From Isoetes taiwanensis (lineage: Eukaryota > Streptophyta > Lycopodiopsida > Isoetales > Isoetaceae): DNA of 64,000 nucleotides. The number at the start of each line of letters is the position of its first letter. Position 1 is the stretch's first letter. The translations under genes and the position numbers were made by a program. The notes under the pieces were generated by a model, which was not told the DNA's origin, made no database searches, and saw only the letters and a list, made by a program, of their open reading frames with translations. Shown here piece by piece: positions 10,198-22,228 of the stretch. The stretch is from NCBI GenBank assembly GCA_021234155.1, contig JAJEKV010000020.1, forward strand, positions 20,329,018-20,393,017, written 5' to 3'.

Positions 10198-12597
10198 CGC
10201 AATTGGTGTTCTCATCCGGATCAAGGTAAGCTCATCTTTTGAGCCTTTCCATTCTAACTTTCATTTCTTGCATCCGCATTTCCATTTCGAGAATTTATTT
10301 TAGCTTTGATTTCTTGCATCCGCAAGTCCGTGGTTAAGTTTAGATTGAAAGTAAGGTACATTTACTTCACTAGTTCTGTTTTTTCAATTATGTAGCTTTG
10401 GCTGATTATGCATTGTTTGTTAAATTTGGTTGGAGATTCATGCGTTTTGAGTTGTCATGCATTGCATATCTGGCTCTTATATTAGATGTTCATCACTAAT
10501 CATCAAGTTTTCTTTCCATGCAGGTTCTTGCCTCCATATATTTCTTATCTGCCCTTCTTTTCCAAGCGGTTGAGCACCATAAATCTTAGAGGCAATGGGA
10601 TTGTGGCCCCTACCCCTCTTGCTGATGATTCCCATCCTTCTCAAATTCCTATTGCTAGGAAGCAAAGAAATACTCCCCGTGCAAGAATTCAGCAGGCCAG
10701 ACCCCTTCCTGATGGTGTTGGTAAGAAGCAATTGAGACAAACTTCTATTAGAGGTTCTTGGTCTGCAAAAGCTTTAGAGTCTGCCCTAGATTCCATAACT
10801 GATGGGGTGTTTAGTATTAGAAAAGCTGCTAAACACTATGGCATCCCCCCTACAACTCTTAGAAATCATTTGTATGATATATCTGAACACAAATTTGGTA
10901 GTGTCCCTAAGGCTTTGACTTTAGAGGAAGAGGAGTTACTTGTAAGCTGGTGCCTTCAATTATGTGATGAAGGTAGGGCAGTTCCTTTGGGAATTATGAG
11001 GGAGAGGGTTGCCCAAATGACCATAAATCCTATCACCACATTCAAAGATGGCTTGTCTGGCCGTAAATGGTGGAAGGGGTTTAAACATAGGCATCCGGAA
11101 CTCTCTCTCAGATCTACTCAATGTGTTGAGGTTGCAAGGGTTAAGGCAATGACTACTTCCAACCTTAACAACTTCTATGACACACTGCAAGGAATTTACA
11201 ATTCATTGCAACTAGACCCTTCAAGAGTTTGGAATGCAGATGAAACTGGAGTGCAGGCTGGTAACAGAACAGGGATTAGAGTTGTTGCAAGGAGAGGCAT
11301 GCGGAATATGACAGAAACCATACCTGACCGAGAATGGCTTACTGTCTTGTGCTGTGTGAATGCTCAAGGTAGTAAATTGCCCAACTTATGTGTTTAAGGG
11401 CAAGAGAATGAGAGATGCAGACCTTCTTTCAGGATGTGAAGCTGGAGCAGTCATGGCCTACCAACAAAAGGCATGGATCACAGATATTCTGTTTTGCGCA
11501 TGGTTGGACCATTTCAAGAAAAATGTACCAGGTGGGATCAGTTGTGACAGACCTCATTTGCTGATATGTGATGGGCATGGATCCCATGCTACCACTCAAA
11601 CTATCCAAAAGGCTAAAGAAATTGGACTTCACATCTTGCAGCTGCCACCCCATACCTCACACCAACTGCAGCCTCTTGATGTATCATGCTTTTCACTGTT
11701 CAAGTCCCATTTTAGAAAGCTTAGATTTTATTTTATGCATAGCCACATTTGTGTTGAGCCATCTGTAAAGATGATCTTGCCTCCATTGTATCCAAGTCTT
11801 TGGAAGAATCTCTCACTCCTTCCAATATTATTGCTGGCTTCCAAAAAATGGGTATATGGCGTTATAATTCTGCTGTTGTCCAGCCCGAAGTCCTTGCAGA
11901 TCAGGTTGAACAGATTGTTACAGCAGTTTGCAATGATTCTTTCAATGCTGGTGCTCAAATTCCTGAAAATCCAGATTGTCTTGCTCAAATTCCAGTTCCT
12001 AGAGGTAGATTTTGCTCCTGAAAATGCAGATTGTGGTGCTCCTAAAAATCCAGAACATGATGCTGCTCCAATTCTTGAAGAGGCAACTTGTGCTGCTGCT
12101 GAAAATTCAGAATGTTTTGCTGACCAGAATGTGAATACAGTGCAAAATTTAGTGCACAATTGTTGGGCTGAAATTAATGCTGGCCACTTAGCTACTCAGG
12201 GTTCAAGTGGTGGGCAGCAAAGTGGCTTGGCAGCTTTAGCCCTTGTTGTGTCAGCTGCTGCTCAAGCTCAAAAGAAGAGAAGAAGCAAACTTTCTGCAGG
12301 ACTGAAAGGCAAATTGTATGTTATCTCTGATGAAGTCTTGGCTGCTAGGCTTGATCAGCAGAAGAAGGATGAACAGGCAGCAAGGATCTGACAAGAAACA
12401 ATAGAAGAAAAGAAAAGAATTATGGAGGAGAGACTAAAGAAAAGGAAAAGGTTAGGAAGGAGCAAGCTAGGAAAGAAAGAGAGGAGAAAAAAAGGATGAA
12501 GGCTGACAAACCCACTAAGAGAACTAGAAAGAGGAAAGTTATTTGTGAAGATTTCTCTTCAGATGATGAGGAAATTGCGGTGTTGCAGCTGGTGTTC
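10198..12597 (+). pseudogene. Transposase copy 2, pogo/Tigger-like DDE transposase (best-preserved with copy 3)
   Basis: The first frame (10486-11397, 303 codons from an ATG just upstream of the acceptor) holds a psq/CENP-B-type helix-turn-helix (FSIRKAAKHYGIPPTTLRNH, residues about 112-131), a second DNA-binding region, and the first catalytic Asp in VWNADETGV. The second frame (11360-12391) carries YVFKGKRM, the second Asp in LICDGHGSH and the third in LQPLDVSCF. The frame then moves back near 11755 (SLTPSNIIAGFQKMGIWRYN, 11800-12021) and forward again near 12010. A TGA at 12389-12391 precedes a lysine/glutamate-rich tail ending EDFSSDDEE. These lesions occur in all copies whose sequence is clean, so the ancestor was already defective. 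Proteins of this family cut and paste DNA at TA targets. A 7-nt deletion near 12430 is shared with copy 3. Confidence 0.88.
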
Positions 12598-14994
12598 TGC
12601 AGCTGGTGTTCTCATCCAGATCAAGGTAAGCTCATCTTTTGAGCCTTTCCATTCTAACTTTCATTTCTTGCATCTGCATTTCCATTTCAGAATTTATTTT
12701 AGCTTTGATTTCTTGCATCTGCAAGTCCAGGGTTAAGTTTAGATTGAAAGTAAGGTACATTTACTTCACTAGTTCTGTTTTTTCAATTATGTAGCTTTGG
12801 TGATTATGCATTGTTTGTTAAATTTGGTTGAGATTCATGCGTTTTGAGTTGTCAAGCATTGCATATCGGCTCTTATATTAGATGTTCATCACTAATCATC
12901 AAGTTTTCTTTCCATGCGGGTTCTTGCCTCCATATATTTCTTATCCGCCCTTCTTTTCCAAGCAGGTTGAGCACCATAAATCTTAGAGGCAACAGGATTG
13001 TGGCCCCCTACCCTCTTGCTGATGATTCCCATCCTTCTCAAATTCCTATTGCTAGGAAGCAAAGAAATACTCCCCGTGCAAGAATTCAGCAGGCCAGACC
13101 CCTTCCTGATGGTGTTGGTAAGAAGCAATTGAGACAAACTTCTATTAGAGGTTCTTGGTCTGCAAAAGCTTTAGAGTCTGCCCTAGATTCCATAACTGAT
13201 GGGGTGTTTAGTATTAGAAAAGCTGCTAAACACTATGGCATCCCCCCTACAACTCTTAGAAATCATTTGTATGATATATCTGAACACAAATTTGGTAGTG
13301 TCCCTAAGGCTTTGACTTTAGAGGAAGAGGAGTTACTTGTAAGCTGGTGCCTTCAATTATGTGATGAAGGTAGGGCAGTTCCTTTGGGAATTATGAGGGA
13401 GAGGGTTGCCCAAATGACCATAAATCCTATCACCACATTCAAAGATGGCTTGTCTGGCCGTAAATGGTGGAAGGGGTTTAAACATAGGCATCCGGAACTC
13501 TCTCTCAGATCTACTCAATGTGTTGAGGTTGCAAGGGTTAAGGCAATGACTACTTCCAACCTTAACAACTTCTATGACACACTGCAAGGAATTTACAATT
13601 CATTGCAACTAGACCCTTCAAGAGTTTGGAATGCAGATGAAACTGGAGTGCAGGCTGGTAACAGAACAGGGATTAGAGTTGTTGCAAGGAGAGGCATGCG
13701 GAATGTGACAGAAACCATACCTGACCGAGAATGGCTTACTGTCTTGTGCTGTGTGAATGCTCAAGGTAGTAAATTGCCCAACTTATGTGTTTAAGGGCAA
13801 GAGAATGAGAGATGCAGACCTTCTTTCAGGATGTGAAGCTGGAGCAGTCATGGCCTACCAACAAAAGGCATGGATCACAGATATTCTGTTTTGCGCATGG
13901 TTGGACCATTTCAAGAAAAATGTACCAGGTGGGATCAGTTGTGACAGACCTCATTTGCTGATATGTGATGGGCATGGATCCCATGCTACCACTCAAACTA
14001 TCCAAAAGGCTAAAGAAATTGGACTTCACATCTTGCAGCTGCCACCCCATACCTCACACCAACTGCAGCCTCTTGATGTATCATGCTTTTCACTGTTCAA
14101 GTCCCATTTTAGAAAGCTTAGATTTCATTTTATGCATAGCCACATTTGTGTTGAGCCATCTGTAAAGATGATCTTGCCTCCATTGTATCCAAGTCTTTGG
14201 AAGAATCTCTCACTCCTTCCAATATTATTGCTGGCTTCCAAAAAATGGGTATATGGCGTTATAATTCTGCTGTTGTCCAGCCCGAAGTCCTTGCAGATCA
14301 GGTTGAACAGATTGTTACAGCAGTTTGCAATGATTCTTTCAATGCTGGTGCTCAAATTCCTGAAAATCCAGATTGTCTTGCTCAAATTCCAGTTCCTAGA
14401 GGTAGATTTTGCTCCTGAAAATGCAGATTGTGGTGCTCCTAAAAATCCAGAACATGATGCTGCTCCAATTCTTGAAGAGGCAACTTGTGCTGCTGCTGAA
14501 AATTCAGAATGTTTTGCTGACCAGAATGTGAATACAGTGCAAAATTTAGTGCACAATTGTTGGGCTGAAATTAATGCTGGCCACTTAGCTACTCAGGGTT
14601 CAAGTGGTGGGCAGCAAAGTGGCTTGGCAGCTTTAGCCCTTGTTGTGTCAGCTGCTGCTCAAGCTCAAAAGAAGAGAAGAAGCAAACTTTCTGGAGGACT
14701 GAAAGGCAAATTGTATGTTATCTCTGATGAAGTCTTGGCTGCTAGGCTTGATCAGCAGAAGAAGGATGAACAGGCAGCAAGGATCTGACAAGAAACAATA
14801 GAAGAAAAGAAAAGAATTATGGAGGAGAGACTAAAGAAAAGGAAAAGGTTAGGAAGGAGCAAGCTAGGAAAGAAAGAGAGGAGAAAAAAAGGATGAAGGC
14901 TGACAAACCCACTAAGAGAACTAGAAAGAGGAAAGTTATTTGTGAAGATTTCTCTTCAGATGATGAGGAAATTGCGGTGTTGCAGCTGGTGTTC
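12598..14994 (+). pseudogene. Transposase copy 3
   Basis: Nearly identical to copy 2, including the 7-nt deletion in the lysine-rich tail near 14827, which makes the two adjacent copies sisters. The N-terminal frame (12844-13794) is open for 316 codons because small changes near 12850-13010 join upstream sequence to it. The second frame is 13757-14788. It has the same NADETG, CDGHGSH and LQPLDV residues and the same shared frameshifts as copy 2. Confidence 0.87.
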
Positions 14995-17408
14995 TGCAGC
15001 TGGTGTTCTCATCCAGATCAAGGTAAGCTCATCTTTTGAGCCTTTCCATTCTAACTTTCATTTCTTGCATCTGCATTTCCATTTCGTAATTTATTTTAGC
15101 TTTGATTTCTTGCATCCGCAAGTCCGTGGTTAAGTTTAGATTGAAAGTAAGGTACATTTACTTCACTAGTTCTGTTTTTTCAATTATGTAGCTTTGGCTG
15201 ATTATGCATTGTTTGTTAAATTTGGTTGGAGATTCATGCGTTTTGAGTTGTCAAGCATTGCATATCTGGCTCTTATATTAGATGTTCATCACTAATCATC
15301 AAGTTTTCTTTCCATGCAGGTTCTTGCCTCCATATATTTCTTATCCGCCCTTCTTTTCCAAGCAGGTTGAGCACCATAAATCTTAGAGGCAACAGGATTG
15401 TGGCCCCTACCCTCTTGCCGATGATTCCCATCCTTCTCAAATTCCTATTGCTAGGAAGCAAAGAAATACTCCCCTGCAAGAATTCAAGCAGGCAGACCCC
15501 TTCCCGATGGTGTTGGTAAGAAGCAATTGAGACAAACTTCTATTAGAGGTTCTTGGTCGCAAAAGCTTTAGAGTCTCCGCCCTAGATTCCATAATCGATG
15601 GGGTGTTTAGTATTAGAAAAGCTGCTAAACACTATGGCATCCCCCTACAACTCTTAGAAATCATTTGTATGATATATCCGAACACAAATTTGGTAGTGTC
15701 CCTAAGGCTTTGACTTTAGAGGAAGAGGAGTTACTTGTAAGTTTGGTGCCTTCAATTATGTGATGAAGGTAGGGCAGTTCCTTTGGGAATTATGAGGGAG
15801 AAGGTTGCCCAAATGACCATAAATCCTATCACCACATTCAAAGATGGCTTGTCCGGCCGTAAATGGTGGAAGGGGTTTAAACATAGGCATCCAGGAACTC
15901 TCTCTCAGATCTACTCAATGTGTTGAGGTTGCAAGGGTTAAGGCAATGACTACTTCCAACCTTAACAACTTCTATGACACAATCGCAAAGGAATTTACAA
16001 TTCATTGCAACTAGACCCTTCAAGAGTTTGGAATGCGTGAGATGAAACCGAGTGCAGTGCTGGTAAATGTAAGCAGGGGATTAGAGTTGTTGCAAGGAGA
16101 GGCATGCGGAATGTGACAGAAACCATACCTGACCGAGAATGGCTTACTGTCTTGTGCTGTGTGAATGCTCAAGGTAGTAAATTACCCAACTTATGTGTTT
16201 AAGGGCAAGAGAATGAGAGATGCACCTTCTTTCGGGATGTGAATTTGGAGCAGCCATGGCCTACCAACAAAAGGCATGGATCACGAGATATTCTGCTTTT
16301 TGCATGGTTGGACCATTTCAAGAAAAAATGTACAGGTGGGATCGGGCCAGACAGACCTCATTTGCTGATATGTGATGGGCATGGATCCCATGCTACCACT
16401 CAAACTATCCAAAAGGCTAAAGAAATTGGACTTCACATCTTGCAGCTGCCACCCCATACCTCACACCAACTGCAGCCTCTTGATGTATCATGCTTTTCAC
16501 TGTTCAAGTCCCATTTTAGAAAGCTTAGATTTCATTTTATGCATAGCCACATTTGTGTTGAGCCATCTGTAAAGATGATCTTGCCTCCATTGTATCCAAG
16601 TCTTTGGAAGAATCTCTCACTCCTTCCAATATTATTGCTGGCTTCCAAAAAATGGGTATATGGCGTTATAATTCTGCTGTTGTCCAGCCCGAAGTCCTTG
16701 CAGATCAGGTTGAACAGATTGTTACAGCAGTTTGCAATGATTCTTTCAATGCTGGTGCTCAAATTCCTGAAAATCCAGATTGTCTTGCTCAAATTCCAGT
16801 TCCTAGAGGTAGATTTTGCTCCTGAAAATGCAGATTGTGGTGCTCCTAAAAATCCAGAACATGATGCTGCTCCAATTCTTGAAGAGGCAACTTGTGCTGC
16901 TGCTGAAAATTCAGAATGTTTTGCTGACCAGAATGTGAATACAGTGCAAAATTTAGTGCACAATTGTTGGGCTGAAATTAATGCTGGCCACTTAGCTACT
17001 CAGGGTTCAAGTGGTGGGCAGCAAAGTGGCTTGGCAGCTTTAGCCCTTGTTGTGTCAGCTGCTGCTCAAGCTCAAAAGAAGAGAAGAAGCAAACTTTCTG
17101 CAGGACTGAAAGGCAAATTGTATGTTATCTCTGATGAAGTCTTGGCTGCTAGGCTTGATCAGCAGAAGAAGGATGAACAGGCAGCAAGGATCTGACAAGA
17201 AACAATAGAAGAAAAGAAAAGAATTATGGAGGAGAGAAAGGAGGCTAAAGAAAAGGAAAAGGTTAGGAAGGAGCAAGCTAGGAAAGAAAGAGAGGAGAAA
17301 AAAAGGATGAAGGCTGACAAACCCACTAAGAGAACTAGAAAGAGGAAAGTTATTTGTGAAGATTTCTCTTCAGATGATGAGGAAATTGCGGTGTTGCAGC
17401 TGGTGTTC
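14995..17408 (+). pseudogene. Transposase copy 4, first half disrupted
   Basis: Between about 15380 and 16350 this copy differs from the consensus by many small changes at CAG/CTG sites, which break the N-terminal frame. An example is GAAACTGGAGTGCAGGCTGG becoming GAAACCGAGTGCAGTGCTGG near 16046. From about 16370 onward it matches the consensus (second frame 16239-17195). It keeps the full-length tail MEERKEAKEKEK at 17226, without the deletion seen in copies 2 and 3. Confidence 0.85.
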
Positions 17409-19819
17409 TGCAGCTGGTGTTCTCATCCAGATCAAGGTAAGCTCATCTTTTGAGCCTTTCCATTCTAACTTTCATTTCTTGCATCTGCATTTCCATTTCA
17501 GAATTTATTTTAGCTTTGATTTCTTGCATCTGCAAGTCCAGGGTTAAGTTTAGATTGAAAGTAAGGTACATTTACTTCACTAGTTCTGTTTTTTCAATTA
17601 TGTAGCTTTGGCTGATTATGCATTGTTTGTTAAATTTGGTTGGAGATTCATGCGTTTTGAGTTGTCATGCATTGCATATCTGGCTCTTATATTAGATGTT
17701 CATCACTAATCATCAAGTTTTCTTTCCATGCAGGTTCTTGCCTCCATATATTTCTTATCTGCCCTTCTTTTCCAAGCAGTTGAGCACCATAAATCTTAGA
17801 GGCAACAGGATTGTGGCCCCTACCCCTCTTGCTGATGATTCCCATCCTTCTCAAATTCCTATTGCTAGGAAGCAAAGAAATACTCCCCGTGCAAGAATTC
17901 AGCAGGCCAGACCCCTTCCTGATGGTGTTGGTAAGAAGCAATTGAGACAAACTTCTATTAGAGGTTCTTGGTCTGCAAAAGCTTTAGAGTCTGCCCTAGA
18001 TTCCATAACTGATGGGGTGTTTAGTATTAGAAAAGCTGCTAAACACTATGGCATCCCCCCTACAACTCTTAGAAATCATTTGTATGATATATCTGAACAC
18101 AAATTTGGTAGTGTCCCTAAGGCTTTGACTTTAGAGGAAGAGGAGTTACTTGTAAGCTGGTGCCTTCAATTATGTGATGAAGGTAGGGCAGTTCCTTTGG
18201 GAATTATGAGGGAGAAGGTTGCCCAAATGACCATAAATCCTATCACCACATTCAAAGATGGCTTGTCTGGCCGTAAATGGTGGAAGGGGTTTAAACATAG
18301 GCATCCGGAACTCTCTCTCAGATCTACTCAATGTGTTGAGGTTGCAAGGGTTAAGGCAATGACTACTTCCAACCTTAACAACTTCTATGACACACTGCAA
18401 GGAATTTACAATTCATTGCAACTAGACCCTTCAAGAGTTTGGAATGCAGATGAAACTGGAGTGCAAAGCCGGTAATGTAAGCGAGGGATTAGAGTTGTTG
18501 CAAGGAGAGGCATGCGGAATGTGACAGAAACCATACCTGACCGAGAATGGCTTACTGTCTTGTGCTGTGTGAATGCTCAAGGTAGTAAATTACCCAACTT
18601 ATGTGTTTAAGGGCAAGAGAATGAGAGATGCAGACCTTCTTTCAGGATGTGAAGCTGGAGCAGTCATGGCCTACCAACAAAAGGCATGGATCACAGATAT
18701 TCTGTTTTGCGCATGGTTGGACCATTTCAAGAAAAATGTACCAGGTGGGATCAGTTGTGACAGACCTCATTTGCTGATATGTGATGGGCATGGATCCCAT
18801 GCTACCACTCAAACTATCCAAAAGGCTAAAGAAATTGGACTTCACATCTTGCAGCTGCCACCCCATACCTCACACCAACTGCAGCCTCTTGATGTATCAT
18901 GCTTTTCACTGTTCAAGTCCCATTTTAGAAAGCTTAGATTTCATTTTATGCATAGCCACATTTGTGTTGAGCCATCTGTAAAGATGATCTTGCCTCCATT
19001 GTATCCAAGTCTTTGGAAGAATCTCTCACTCCTTCCAATATTATTGCTGGCTTCCAAAAAATGGGTATATGGCATTATAATTCTGCTGTTGTCCAGCCCG
19101 AAGTCCTTGCAGATCAGGTTGAACAGATTGTTACAGCAGTTTGCAATGATTCTTTCAATGCTGGTGCTCAAATTCCTGAAAATCCAGATTGTCTTGCTCA
19201 AATTCCAGTTCCTAGAGGTAGATTTTGCTCCTGAAAATGCAGATTGTGGTGCTCCTAAAAATCCAGAACATGATGCTGCTCCAATTCTTGAAGAGGCAAC
19301 TTGTGCTGCTGCTGAAAATTCAGAATGTTTTGCTGACCAGAATGTGAATACAGTGCAAAATTTAGTGCACAATTGTTGGGCTGAAATTAATGCTGGCCAC
19401 TTAGCTACTCAGGGTTCAAGTGGTGGGCAGCAAAGTGGCTTGGCAGCTTTAGCCCTTGTTGTGTCAGCTGCTGCTCAAGCTCAAAAGAAGAGAAGAAGCA
19501 AACTTTCTGCAGGACTGAAAGGCAAATTGTATGTTATCTCTGATGAAGTCTTGGCTGCTAGGCTTGATCAGCAGAAGAAGGATGAACAGGCAGCAAGGAT
19601 CTGACAAGAAACAATAGAAGAAAAGAAAAGAATTATGGAGGAGAGAAAGGAGGCTAAAGAAAAGGAAAAGGTTAGGAAGGAGCAAGCTAGGAAAGAAAGA
19701 GAGGAGAAAAAAAGGCTGAAGGCTGACAAACCCACTAAGAGAACTAGAAAGAGGAAAGTTATTTGTGAAGATTTCTCTTCAGATGATGAGGAAATTATGT
19801 GTTGCAAATTTGGTGTTCT
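17409..19819 (+). pseudogene. Transposase copy 5
   Basis: The N-terminal frame 17696-18475 is clean up to NADETGVQ. It then stops because GCAGGCTGG is replaced by GCAAAGCCGG at about 18463, a CAG/CTG position. The second frame 18573-19604 is complete, with CDGHGSH and LQPLDV. The tail is at 19635. The junction to copy 6 is slightly altered (GTTGCAAATTTGG instead of GTTGCAGCTGG). Confidence 0.86.
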
Positions 19820-22228
19820 CGAAACCGGTGTTCTCATCCAGATCAAGGTAAGCTCATCTTTTGAGCCTTTCCATTCTAACTTTCATTTCTTGCATCTGCA
19901 TTTCCATTTCAGAATTTATTTTAGCTTTGATTTCTTGCATCTGCAAGTCCAGGGTTAAGTTTAGATTGAAAGTAAGGTACATTTACTTCACTAGTTCTGT
20001 TTTTTCAATTATGTAGCTTTGGCTGATTATGCATTGTTTGTTAAATTTGGTTGAAGATTCATGCGTTTTGAGTTGTCAAGCATTGCATATCTGGCTCTTA
20101 TATTAGATGTTCATCACTAATCATCAAGTTTTCTTTCCATGCAGGTTCTTGCCTCCATATATTTCTTATCTGCCCTTCTTTTCCAAGCGGTTGAGCACCA
20201 TAAATCTTAGAGGCAACAGATTGTGGCCCCTACCCCCTCTGCTGATGATTCCCATCCTTCTCAAATTCCTATTGCTAGGAAGCAAAGAAATACTCCCCGT
20301 GCAAGAATTCAGCAGGCCAGACCCCTTCCTGATGGTGTTGGTAAGAAGCAATTGAGACAAACTTCTATTAGAGGTTCTTGGTCTGCAAAAGCTTTAGAGT
20401 CTGCCCTAGATTCCATAACTGATGGGGTGTTTAGTATTAGAAAAGCTGCTAAACACTATGGCATCCCCCCTACAACTCTTAGAAATCATTTGTATGATAT
20501 ATCTGAACACAAATTTGGTAGTGTCCCTAAGGCTTTGACTTTAGAGGAAGAGGAGTTACTTGTAAGCTGGTGCCTTCAATTATGTGATGAAGGTAGGGCA
20601 GTTCCTTTGGGAATTATGAGGGAGAGGGTTGCCCAAATGACCATAAATCCTATCACCACATTCAAAGATGGCTTGTCCGGGCCGTAAATGGTGGAAGGGG
20701 TTTAAACATAGGCATCCGGAACTCTCTCTCGGATCTACTCAATGTGTTGAGGTTGCAAGGGTTAAGGCAATGACTACTTCCAACCTTAACAACTTCTATG
20801 ACACACCGCAAGGAATTTACAATTCATTGCAACTAGACCCTTCAAGAGTTTGGAATGCGATGGCTGGAGTGCAGGGTGGTAACGAAACAGGGGATTAGAG
20901 TTGTTGCAAGGAGAGGCATGCGAGGAATATGACGTAAACCATACCGACCGAGAATGGCTTACTTGTCTTGTCGCGGTGAATGCTCAAGGTAGTAAATTGC
21001 CCAACTTATGTGTTTAAGGGCAAGAGAATGAGAGATCTGAGACCTTCTTTTCGGGATGTGAAGCTGGAGCGTCATGGCCTACCAACAAAAGGCATGGATC
21101 ACGAGATATTCGCTTTTGGCGCATGGTTGGACCATTTCAAGAAAAATGTACCGTGGGATCGGGCCAGAGACCTCATTTGTTGATATGTGATGGGCATGGA
21201 TCCCATGCTACCACTCAAACTATCCAAAAGGCTAAAGAAATTGGACTTCACATCTTGCAACCGCCACCACCCCATACCTCACACCAACTGCAGCCTCTTG
21301 ATGTATCATGCTTTTCACTGTTCAAGTCCCATTTTAGAAAGCTTAGATTTCATTTTATGCATAGCCACATTTGTGTTGAGCCATCTGTAAAGATGATCTT
21401 GCCTCCATTGTATCCAAGTCTTTGGAAGAATCTCTCACTCCTTCCAATATTATTGCTGGCTTCCAAAAAATGGGTATATGGCGTTATAATTTGGCTGTTG
21501 TCCAGCCAAGTCCTTGCAGATCAGGTTGAAGTGATTGTTACAAAGCTAGTTTGCAATGATTCTTTCAATCTTTGGTGCTCAAATTCCTGAAAATCCAGAT
21601 TGTCTTGCTCAAATTCCAGTTCCTAGAGGTAGATTTTGCTCCTTGAAATGCAGATTGTGGTGCTCCTAAAAATCCAGAACATGATGCTGCTCCAATTCTT
21701 GAAGAGGCAACTTGTGCTGCTGCTGAAAATTCAGAATGTTTTGCTGACCAGAATGTGAATACAGTGCAAAATTTAGTGCACAATTGTTGGGCTGAAATTA
21801 ATGCTGGCCACTTAGCTACTCAGGGTTCAAGTGGTGGGCAGCAAAGTGGCTTGGCAGCTTTAGCCCTTGTTGTGTCAGCTGCTGCTCAAGCTCAAAAGAA
21901 GAGAAGAAGCAAACTTTCTGCAGGACTGAAAGGCAAATTGTATGTTATCTCTGATGAAGTCTTGGCTGCTAGGCTTGATCAGCAGAAGAAGGATGAACAG
22001 GCAGCAAGGATCTGACAAGAAACAATAGAAGAAAAGAAAAGAATTATGGAGGAGAGAAAGGAGGCTAAAGAAAAGGAAAAGGTTAGGAAGGAGCAAGCTA
22101 GGAAAGAAAGAGAGGAGAAAAAAAGGATGAAGGCTGACAAACCCACTAAGAGAACTAGAAAGAGGAAAGTTATTTGTGAAGATTTCTCTTCAGATGATGA
22201 GGAAATTGCGGTGTTGCAGCTGGTGTTC
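19820..22228 (+). pseudogene. Transposase copy 6
   Basis: The N-terminal frame (20223-20687) ends early at TGTCCGGGCCGTAA, where clean copies read TGTCTGGCCGTAA. The stretch 20860-21660 carries many CAG/CTG-associated differences, and the NADET motif is damaged (GAATGCGATGGCTGG). The third-Asp region LQPLDV is intact near 21290. The 3' tail matches the consensus from about 21660. Confidence 0.84.

Noticed and set aside
11362-11397. A very short GT...AG intron joining the two transposase frames
   Set aside because: GTAGTAAATTG...TTTAAG would be about 30 bp, shorter than plant introns allow, and the sequence itself encodes the conserved PNLxVFKGKR segment.
11728-12159. 143-codon minus-strand frame repeated in several units (also 14125, 16532, 18941)
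   Set aside because: Antisense shadow of the transposase coding strand; repeated only because the unit is repeated, with no recognisable domain.
13357-13587. 76-codon minus-strand frame recurring in each transposase copy
   Set aside because: Antisense shadow of the helix-turn-helix/DDE coding frame.
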